A stretch of 7,198 nt of DNA from Porticoccaceae bacterium. Its GTDB lineage: Bacteria; Pseudomonadota; Gammaproteobacteria; Pseudomonadales; Porticoccaceae. Location: assembly GCA_023255165.1 (NCBI GenBank), contig JALRJD010000048.1, positions 1-7,198 on the forward strand, given 5' to 3'. Numbering within the stretch: position 1 is the first letter of the stretch; each line of letters opens with the position of its first letter. Made by a program: the position numbers and the translations under genes. Shown here one piece after another: positions 1 through 4,885 of this stretch. Under the pieces are notes generated by a model. It did no database searches. It was not told the DNA's origin and saw nothing but the letters and a program-made list of their open reading frames with translations.

Positions 1-54
1 ACCTGCGACCAATTGATTAAAAGTCAACTGCTCTACCAACTGAGCTAAGGGTCC
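1..54 (-). tRNA. tRNA-Lys(TTT), 3' part cut off by the window edge
   Basis: Read on the minus strand, this is the 5' three quarters of a tRNA. It has the acceptor 5' strand GGACCCT, U8-A9, a canonical D arm (GCTC, loop with GG, GAGC), and an anticodon arm whose loop CTTTTAA gives anticodon TTT (lysine). The variable loop and the beginning of the T arm follow, and then the window ends. Everything visible matches the bacterial tRNA-Lys consensus, so it looks functional. It is the last visible member of the array. Its 5' end lies one base after the encoded CCA of the upstream tRNA-Tyr, so it must be released from a polycistronic precursor. Confidence 0.95.
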
Positions 55-55
55 A

Positions 56-142
56 TGGTGGGGAAGGATGGATTTGCACCAACTCACCGATAAAAGAACG
101 GTTTTACAGACCGCCGCGACTCTCTAACTTCGCCGCTTCCCC
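56..142 (-). tRNA. tRNA-Tyr(GTA), class II, structurally aberrant
   Basis: A 7-bp acceptor stem (GGGGAAG with CTTCCCC), discriminator A and an encoded CCA frame an 87-base gene. The anticodon stem closes loop CTGTAAA, anticodon GTA (tyrosine), and the long variable region of about 14 bases fits class II tRNA-Tyr. Several near-universal positions are wrong: base 8 is C instead of U, the D-loop GG pair reads AG, T-loop position 55 is G instead of U, the T stem (GTTGG with CCATC) has a T-T mismatch, and the variable arm forms almost no stem. The anticodon and acceptor are intact, so the identity is clear, but folding of the elbow through 18-55 contacts would be impaired. It may be a decaying extra copy or an unusual functional tRNA. 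Confidence 0.8.
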
Positions 143-143
143 T

Positions 144-218
144 TGGTTGCTGTGGGTAGGATTGAACTACCGACCTATCCCTTATCAGGGGATTGCTCTA
201 CCACTGAGCTACACAGCA
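144..218 (-). tRNA. tRNA-Ile(GAT)
   Basis: A complete cloverleaf of 75 bases including an encoded CCA. The acceptor stem is TGCTGTG with CACAGCA, giving a U1-A72 first pair. It has U8-A9, D stem GCTC/GAGC with a seven-base loop containing GG, anticodon stem ATCCC/GGGAT around loop CTGATAA (anticodon GAT), a five-base variable loop, and T stem GGTAG/CTACC around loop TTCAATC. All consensus positions are present, so this copy looks functional. Isoleucine GAT tRNAs usually sit inside rRNA operons, and none is visible here, so this is a stand-alone copy. One base separates it from the tRNA-Tyr downstream. The U1-A72 pair is uncommon for this isoacceptor. Confidence 0.95.
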
Positions 219-225
219 TTAAACT

Positions 226-299
226 TGGCACCGGTCCAGGGAATCGAACCGACGATCGCGGAGTTGCAGTCCACTGCATTACCACTTTGCTACGGCGCC
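226..299 (-). tRNA. tRNA-Cys(GCA) with a three-base T-stem insertion
   Basis: The acceptor strands GGCGCCG and CGGTGCC pair with one G-U. The D arm (GCA/TGC, loop with GG) is normal, and the anticodon stem GTGGA/TCCGC encloses loop CTGCAAC, anticodon GCA (cysteine). The T arm is odd: GTCGG and loop TTCGATT are followed by eight bases before the acceptor strand instead of five. They read as CC-CTG-GAC, that is, a normal CCGAC strand with CTG inserted. Position 73 is A, whereas tRNA-Cys almost always carries U73, and no CCA follows, unlike the neighbouring Ile and Tyr genes. Identity is clear but function is doubtful. A second, broken copy lies upstream. tRNA-Cys downstream of pgsA is the usual gammaproteobacterial arrangement. 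Confidence 0.8.
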
Positions 300-305
300 T
301 GTAAA
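268..305. repeat. 38-bp exact direct repeat, copy 1
   Basis: These 38 bases recur without a mismatch at 462-499, an offset of 194 bases. On the minus strand the repeat starts six bases before tRNA-Cys and runs through acceptor, D arm and the 5' strand of the anticodon stem, ending inside the anticodon loop. Beyond the repeat the two copies differ, but similarity returns at the T loop. Confidence 0.95.
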
Positions 306-339
306 CTTTTCACTTTCAATTCTGGTCGTCGGTATCCGA

Positions 340-427
340 TCCGACAGTCGGAAGAATCTTAACAGCCTCTGGGCTGTTAAGCCCCTTCGGGCTTCGCTAC
401 GCTCGTTGCTAATTGCTTCGCAATTGG
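340..427. other. Cluster of short inverted repeats between the tRNA-Cys copies
   Basis: Several perfect hairpins follow one another. At 340-352, TCCGA/TCGGA closes a three-base loop. At 358-381, a ten-base stem (CTTAACAGCC with GGCTGTTAAG) closes a four-base loop. At 379-394, AAGCCC/GGGCTT closes a four-base loop and competes with the previous stem for three bases. At 411-425, AATTGC/GCAATT closes a three-base loop. On the minus strand the ten-base stem is followed by ATTCTT, a weak U tract, so it could be a poor terminator or a processing signal between pgsA and the tRNAs. No open reading frame or known RNA family was recognised here. Confidence 0.7.
358..381 (-). terminator. Possible weak intrinsic terminator or precursor-RNA hairpin
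   Basis: A ten-base perfect stem with a four-base loop is followed on the minus strand by ATTCTTCC, which is only partly T-rich. Such a structure could attenuate readthrough from pgsA into the intact tRNA genes. The short, interrupted T tract makes the terminator call uncertain. Confidence 0.3.
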
Positions 428-493
428 TCGAACCGATATCGCGGGGCTCTCGTCAAACTGGAGTCCACTGCATTACCACTTTGCTACGGCGCC
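426..493 (-). pseudogene. tRNA-Cys pseudogene (5' half plus T-loop remnant)
   Basis: Minus-strand bases from 493 onward repeat the 5' half of tRNA-Cys exactly: acceptor GGCGCCG, D arm, and anticodon-stem strand GTGGA. After GTGGACT, the six bases GCAACT of the intact copy are replaced by about 17 unrelated bases, so the GCA anticodon is lost. The outer anticodon stem GTGG can still pair with CCGC, and a small CTC/GAG pairing is possible inside it. A T-stem and T-loop remnant (ATCGG then TTCGA) follows, but no acceptor 3' strand is present. It therefore cannot fold as a normal tRNA. It occupies the place nearest pgsA, where related bacteria carry tRNA-Gly. Confidence 0.75.
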
Positions 494-499
494 TGTAAA
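462..499. repeat. 38-bp exact direct repeat, copy 2
   Basis: This is identical to 268-305 and is the 5' half of the tRNA-Cys pseudogene with six upstream bases. Allowing a one-base indel, similarity continues a few bases further on the pgsA side (CTTT). The two copies bracket 156 bases containing the hairpin cluster. Confidence 0.95.
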
Positions 500-597
500 A
501 CTTTCTGAACTTACTCTCGGGCTTCGCCACTACAGCTCTGCTTAAGAGGCCGCTATTCTAGGGATTACCCGTAATAAATCAACTTATAATCGCACTG
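500..597. other. Intergenic spacer between pgsA and the tRNA array
   Basis: No gene, convincing terminator or promoter was recognised. The 11-base string TCGGGCTTCGC at 517-527 is shared with 387-397 in the hairpin cluster, which hints at a dispersed short repeat. Transcription leaving pgsA could run through into the tRNAs. Confidence 0.4.
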
Positions 598-1164
598 CTA
601 TGGATTGTTGTCTCCGGTGGTGCTCAATTGCGGCCAAGCGGCTCGCAGATAATAGAACATCGACCACAGAGTGAGGGCAGCGGCGATATAAATGGCGACA
701 AAGCCAATCATGGTAAGCAGTTCGTTCTCTGGTTTAGCGGCAAGCAGAACGGCGATAGCGACCATCTGTACCCAGGTTTTAATTTTGCCGATCATGGCGA
801 CAGCCACGGCGCTGTGATAACCCATTGCGGCCATCCACTCGCGAAGCGCGCTGATAACAATTTCGCGGCCAATAATAATAATCGAGGGGATCGCAAACCA
901 GGGTGTCGCGTGCACTTCAAGCAGCATAATCATGGCGGCAACCACGATCAGTTTATCGGCAACCGGGTCGAGGAATGCGCCAAACGGGGTGACCTTGTTG
1001 TATTTGCGGGCGATATAGCCATCGACCCAGTCGGTGGCGGCGGCGGCGCCAAAAATGGCGGCGGCGACCAGGTTGTGCCATTCCCACGAGGTGTAATAGA
1101 CGGCAATAAACACCGGGATCAACGCGATGCGTAATAGCGTGAGGATGTTAGGCAGGTTCCACAT
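598..1164 (-). CDS. pgsA: CDP-diacylglycerol--glycerol-3-phosphate 3-phosphatidyltransferase
   Basis: This inner-membrane enzyme makes phosphatidylglycerophosphate from CDP-diacylglycerol and sn-glycerol-3-phosphate, the committed step to phosphatidylglycerol and cardiolipin. The 188-residue protein is normal length for the family. It carries the complete CDP-alcohol phosphotransferase signature: D45, D48-G49, A52-R53, G62, D66 and D70 with the expected spacing; the four aspartates bind the metal ions. Hydrophobic segments at about 8-25, 31-44, 72-83, 91-99, 132-143 and 152-172 fit a six-helix membrane protein. The start is supported by the typical MWNLPNILTLLR opening and an AGAAGA ribosome-binding-like stretch seven bases upstream. 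It lies 57 bases after uvrC on the same strand, the conserved gammaproteobacterial pair, and probably shares its transcript. Confidence 0.97.
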   Translation of the reverse strand: MWNLPNILTLLRIALIPVFIAVYYTSWEWHNLVAAAIFGAAAATDWVDGYIARKYNKVTPFGAFLDPVADKLIVVAAMIMLLEVHATPWFAIPSIIIIGREIVISALREWMAAMGYHSAVAVAMIGKIKTWVQMVAIAVLLAAKPENELLTMIGFVAIYIAAALTLWSMFYYLRAAWPQLSTTGDNNP

Positions 1165-1221
1165 TTAATAATCTTCTGTTTTCGATGGCTGGTGCACGTC
1201 TGTTTGCAGCGACGCTAGACG

Positions 1222-3045
1222 TTACTCATTGTACAGCGCGCTGTAAATAGCATCAGCAACCTTTTTATTGATATTCGGTACTTTCATCAAATCGGCTACG
1301 CTGGCTTTCTGCACTTCGCGTATTCCACCAAAGTGTTTGAGTATATCCCGCCGTCTCGATGGCCCAACGCCCGGGATTCCCTCCAGCGGCGAGGTGCGGC
1401 GTTTCTTATCCCGCCGCTGCTTGTGGCCAGTGATTGCAAAGCGGTGGGCCTCGTCGCGAATCTGCTGAATCAGGTGCAGCGCCGCCTGCTGGGGCCGGGC
1501 AATCACGCGGTTGTTCTGGTCGGCAAGAATCAATGTTTCCAGTCCCGGCTTGCGCGTGGTGCCCTTGGCGACACCCAGTATCATCACCCCCACCACGCCG
1601 AGATCGGTCAGCACTTCTTTGGCGATACCTATCTGCCCCTTGCCGCCATCAATCAGCAAAATATCCGGCAACTTGCCCTCGCCTTTCATCAATCTGGTGT
1701 AGCGGCGGCGGATCGCCTGCTCCATGGCGGCATAGTCATCGCCGGCGGTGATATCTTCAATATTAAAACGCCGATAATCGCTTTTTAGCGGGCCATTGCC
1801 ATCGAATACCACACAGGAAGCCACCACCGCTTCACCGCTGCTGTGGCTGATATCGAAGCACTCCAGACGCTCTGGCAGCGTCTCCAGCTCAAGGGTTTCG
1901 CGCAATGCTTCAAAGCGCTGCTCCTGGCTCTGCTTTGAGGCCAGCTTGCCAGCCAGATTTTGTTCCGCTGTGCGCTGTGCCAGCTCAATCCATTTGGCTC
2001 TAAAACCGCGCACCGAGTGGCGAATTTCGATTTTGCGCTGAACCCGTTCAACCAGCGCTTCACTGAGCGCCTCGGCGCTGTCAATTTCGGCATTGAGCAA
2101 GATCTCTTTCGGCAGGTCTGGGCGCCCGGCACCAGCGAGATAGAGCAACGGCAAAAAGTCATCCAACAACTCGCCAACATTCTGCGCCAATGGTGCTTTC
2201 GGATAATAGCTGCGACTGCCAAGAATACGACCCTGGCGAATATAGAGCATATGCACACAGGCCTGACCATTGCTGAGCGCCGCGGCAACGACATCGATGG
2301 TGCCTCTGCCCTTTTCGATCACCTGCTGGGCCTGAATCTGCCGCAGCGCGGCAATCTGGTCACGGCTTTCGGCAGCTTTTTCAAAGGCCAATGCCTGCGA
2401 GGCCTTTTCCATATCGCGCTCTAACTGCTTGAGTATTTTGTCACCCTTGCCGTCGAGATAGAGTTTGGTCAGATTAACATCGGAGGCGTACTCCTCGTCG
2501 CTGACCAACCCGACACAGGGCGCGGTACAGCGTTTGATCTGATATTGCAGACAGGGTCGCGAACGATTGCGAAAAAATGCATCTTCGCACTGGCGCACTT
2601 TAAAAGTCTTCTGCAAAAAGCCCATGCTTTCTCGCACGGCATAGACACTCGGAAATGGACCAAAGTAGGTTCCCTTGGCTTTTTTCGCGCCGCGATGAAA
2701 GGCCAGCCGCGGCCACTTTTCCTGGTCAGTGAGCAAAATATAGGGGTAACTTTTGTCATCGCGCATCAAAATATTAAATGGCGGACGGTACTGCTTGATC
2801 AGGTTGTGCTCGAGAATCAGCGCTTCCGTTTCGGTCTCGGTGACCGTGACATCAATCTGGGCAATACGCTTGACCAGCGCCACGGTCTTCGGCGACAGGC
2901 CGGTGTTGCGAAAATAGCTGCTGACACGATTTTTAAGATTTTTGGCTTTGCCCACATAGAGAATCGCCCCGTCGCTATCAAACATCTGATAAATACCGGG
3001 GCGCTGGGTCAACGATTTCAAAAATGATTTGGGGTCAAATGTCAT
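1222..3045 (-). CDS. uvrC: UvrABC nucleotide excision repair endonuclease subunit C
   Basis: UvrC makes both incisions around a DNA lesion after UvrA and UvrB have located it. At 607 residues it matches the family length (E. coli about 610). Domains in order: the N-terminal GIY-YIG nuclease for the 3' cut (GIY at 17-19, YVG at 30-32, R40, glutamates in EALILE at 74-79); four cysteines C153, C165, C173 and C177 matching those reported to hold an Fe-S cluster in E. coli UvrC; a UVR motif for UvrB contact at about 205-238; the RNase H-like nuclease for the 5' cut with D398, D437, D466 and H534; and a C-terminal tandem helix-hairpin-helix at about 554-605. No clear Shine-Dalgarno precedes the ATG. 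It lies upstream of pgsA on the same strand, and the usual upstream gacA/uvrY neighbour is absent. Confidence 0.98.
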   Translation of the reverse strand: MTFDPKSFLKSLTQRPGIYQMFDSDGAILYVGKAKNLKNRVSSYFRNTGLSPKTVALVKRIAQIDVTVTETETEALILEHNLIKQYRPPFNILMRDDKSYPYILLTDQEKWPRLAFHRGAKKAKGTYFGPFPSVYAVRESMGFLQKTFKVRQCEDAFFRNRSRPCLQYQIKRCTAPCVGLVSDEEYASDVNLTKLYLDGKGDKILKQLERDMEKASQALAFEKAAESRDQIAALRQIQAQQVIEKGRGTIDVVAAALSNGQACVHMLYIRQGRILGSRSYYPKAPLAQNVGELLDDFLPLLYLAGAGRPDLPKEILLNAEIDSAEALSEALVERVQRKIEIRHSVRGFRAKWIELAQRTAEQNLAGKLASKQSQEQRFEALRETLELETLPERLECFDISHSSGEAVVASCVVFDGNGPLKSDYRRFNIEDITAGDDYAAMEQAIRRRYTRLMKGEGKLPDILLIDGGKGQIGIAKEVLTDLGVVGVMILGVAKGTTRKPGLETLILADQNNRVIARPQQAALHLIQQIRDEAHRFAITGHKQRRDKKRRTSPLEGIPGVGPSRRRDILKHFGGIREVQKASVADLMKVPNINKKVADAIYSALYNE

Positions 3046-3051
3046 GCCGCG

Positions 3052-3082
3052 ATTGTAGCGGGTTTCGCTACCGGGATTCCAA
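3052..3082 (-). promoter_or_regulatory. Candidate uvrC promoter giving a leaderless transcript
   Basis: On the minus strand, TTGGAA (3082-3077) and TACAAT (3057-3052) resemble -35 and -10 boxes, separated by 19 bases, longer than the ideal 17. The -10 box lies six bases before the uvrC ATG, so transcription would start at or near the start codon. That fits the missing Shine-Dalgarno. A six-base hairpin (GTAGCG/CGCTAC, 3055-3071) overlaps the -10 box. This is a by-eye match only. Confidence 0.3.
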
Positions 3083-3115
3083 CAGCGAACAGACTTCTGT
3101 GACCCGCCGCCATGT

Positions 3116-3134
3116 CGCCGGGCTGAACCTGGCG
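3116..3134. other. GC-rich hairpin between the monooxygenase gene and uvrC
   Basis: A seven-base stem (3116-3122 with 3128-3134, one G-T pair) closes a five-base loop. No T tract follows on the minus strand, so it is not a standard intrinsic terminator. It may still separate monooxygenase transcription from uvrC, or be chance in GC-rich DNA. Confidence 0.35.
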
Positions 3135-3205
3135 AGGCAAATCAAACCATGGGTGCAGTCCGGCAAGTGCAGATGCGATACCGCCGCGCTGGCCGACGAT
3201 TAATG

Positions 3206-4684
3206 TCATGCTGGCGCATCCTGTTTGCGCAGATCCAGGTCGCTGAAAATCGGTTGGCTCATGCTCTCGACATAACTGGCCCAGCTGTAGGGCCAGACAA
3301 TGGCGTCGCCATCGGCATCCAGATACCAGCTCTGACAGCCGCTGGCCCAGGTGCTGCCACTGAGACCATCACGAATAAACTGCTGATAGGCAGTTATCGC
3401 CTCCTGCTTGGGGCTGACCGTATCAAAGTCGCCCTGCATCCATTTGTCGATCAACTGCATAATATAATCGCCCTGCACTTCCGACATGGCGATAATCGAG
3501 AAGTTGGCAATCGGCGTGTGCGGACCGAGCATTAAAAAGAAGTTGGGATAGTCTTTCAGCAACACTGAACGATAGGCTTCAATTTTGTGCTTCCAGGCCG
3601 CTTCGATATCAACACCGTTGCTACCGGTCAACGCCATCGGGCGCATATAACTGAGCGCGTTAAATCCGGTCGACAAAATCAGCACATCGCATTGATGCAA
3701 CGTGCCATCTTGCATCAACACACCCTGTGGGGTGATCTCGGCGATGCCATCGCGAATTAAATGGGCGTTCTGTTTTTGAATGGCCGGATAAAAAGTGGTG
3801 TTGATAATCACCCGTTTACAGCCAACCTGAAAATCCGGCTGCAGCTGCGCGCGCAGTGCTTTGTCTTTGACGCTGCGGCGCAGATTCAAGCGCACCAGCT
3901 TGTCCAGCAGCCAGCGCCGGATCGGCGCACCGGACAGCGCTCGATTAAAGAAGTCCTTGAGCAACACGGTGCTGCCCCAGCGATAGAGCCGCTGCAGCCA
4001 CGGCGAGCGATTCAGCAAATAGCGTTCCCAGTTGCCAAAGGCGCGATCCGAGACCGGCATAATCCACTGCGGTGTGCGCATAAACACCGACACATCAGCA
4101 CCACTGTTGACCAGTTCGGGAATAAATTGCGCCGCGGTGGAGCCATTGCCAATCACCCCGACCTTTACCGAGGAGTCAAACTTGACGCTGTGGTCCCAGC
4201 GCGCGGTGTGAAACATCTTGCCGGCAAATGAATCCAGACCTTTTATGTTCGGATAGGCTGGATGGTGCAAAATCCCGGTGGCGCAAAACACAAAATCGGC
4301 CTGATACTGCTCGCCACTGTTGGTGGTAACAGTCCACTGGCCCTGATCAAATTCACTGGAAGTGACTTCCTGGCCGCACTGAATATACTGCTCGAGCTGA
4401 TAGCGCTGCACAATCTCTTCAAAGTAACCCTGAATCTCGCCGCCGCCGGCGTAATAACGACTCCAGTTCGGGTTCATGGCAAAGGAGTAGGTATACAGGT
4501 GCGCGGGCACATCGCAGGCCACGCCGGGATAGGTATTTTCGCGCCAGGTGCCGCCGATTTTGTCGGCTTTCTCGAGCACCACAATATCGTTAATACCGCG
4601 ATCAAGGCACTTGATCGCCATCAGGATGCCGGTCATACCTGCACCTATAATGACGACTTTTGGGCTTCTCTGGGCGTTGCTCAT
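3206..4684 (-). CDS. Flavin-dependent monooxygenase, Baeyer-Villiger type (class B)
   Basis: This probably soluble FAD/NADPH enzyme would insert one oxygen atom from O2 into a ketone, aldehyde or similar carbonyl substrate; the substrate cannot be told from sequence. The 492-residue protein has an N-terminal FAD-binding Rossmann motif GAGMTG (14-19), the WRENTYPGVACDVP stretch (47-60) typical of the family, and ATG at 135-137. The Baeyer-Villiger fingerprint FxGxxxHxxxWD is complete: F153, G155, H159, W163, D164. A second Rossmann motif GNGSTA (179-184) binds NADPH, STGF lies at 338-341, and the C-terminal WYLDADGDAIVWP block (453-465) is also typical. Its length is nearer the 490-residue mycobacterial EthA/MymA-like proteins than the roughly 540-residue cyclohexanone monooxygenases. 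It lies upstream of uvrC on the same strand (160-base gap) and divergent from dusA. No dedicated pathway partner is visible. Confidence 0.92.
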   Translation of the reverse strand: MSNAQRSPKVVIIGAGMTGILMAIKCLDRGINDIVVLEKADKIGGTWRENTYPGVACDVPAHLYTYSFAMNPNWSRYYAGGGEIQGYFEEIVQRYQLEQYIQCGQEVTSSEFDQGQWTVTTNSGEQYQADFVFCATGILHHPAYPNIKGLDSFAGKMFHTARWDHSVKFDSSVKVGVIGNGSTAAQFIPELVNSGADVSVFMRTPQWIMPVSDRAFGNWERYLLNRSPWLQRLYRWGSTVLLKDFFNRALSGAPIRRWLLDKLVRLNLRRSVKDKALRAQLQPDFQVGCKRVIINTTFYPAIQKQNAHLIRDGIAEITPQGVLMQDGTLHQCDVLILSTGFNALSYMRPMALTGSNGVDIEAAWKHKIEAYRSVLLKDYPNFFLMLGPHTPIANFSIIAMSEVQGDYIMQLIDKWMQGDFDTVSPKQEAITAYQQFIRDGLSGSTWASGCQSWYLDADGDAIVWPYSWASYVESMSQPIFSDLDLRKQDAPA

Positions 4685-4885
4685 AGGATTTTTCCCGAAG
4701 TTTGTCTTCGAGCTCTTATCAGATTTGGCTCGATCGAAAACACAGGGTCAAACTAACCCAATGTCGTCTGGCTGGCAAATCGGCAGTATGACTGTCGGGT
4801 TTTTAACGGCAGCTCAATCAACCTGCGCCACTGCGGAAATAGGTGTAAAATCCCGTCCTTCTGCCGGCCAATCGATAACCAACTC
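4685..4885. promoter_or_regulatory. Divergent intergenic region between the monooxygenase gene and dusA
   Basis: The two operons diverge here, so the region must hold promoters for both. Towards dusA there is a TAAAAT (-10-like) at 4846-4851, but no convincing -35 at the right distance. A five-base hairpin CGAAG/CTTCG (4696-4710) lies in the monooxygenase leader. No operator or riboswitch was recognised. Neither start codon has a strong Shine-Dalgarno sequence. Confidence 0.35.

Noticed and set aside
147..362. Plus-strand open frame of 71 codons across the tRNA array.
   Set aside because: It runs antisense through the tRNA-Ile and tRNA-Cys genes, and its codons are simply their complements.
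371..384. Plus-strand GGGCTGTTAAGCCC resembling a tRNA-Asn(GTT) anticodon arm.
   Set aside because: No D arm, T arm or acceptor stem could be placed around it. It is part of the ten-base inverted repeat.
628..1134. Long plus-strand open frame of 168 codons opposite pgsA.
   Set aside because: It lies entirely antisense to a gene with a complete catalytic signature, and its Gly/His/Asn-rich translation shows no protein family features.
3089..3100. ACAGACTTCTGT palindrome upstream of uvrC as a possible SOS (LexA) box.
   Set aside because: A LexA box needs CTGT followed by ACAG; here the half-sites are in the opposite order and too close. E. coli uvrC is also not a classical LexA target.
3042..3113. 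A 23-codon minus-strand frame ending in an ATGA overlap with the uvrC start (MAAGHRSLFAVG...).
   Set aside because: It has no Shine-Dalgarno, no recognisable motif and lies in GC-rich spacer, so a chance frame is more likely than a leader peptide. The ATGA overlap would be worth noting only if relatives conserve it.
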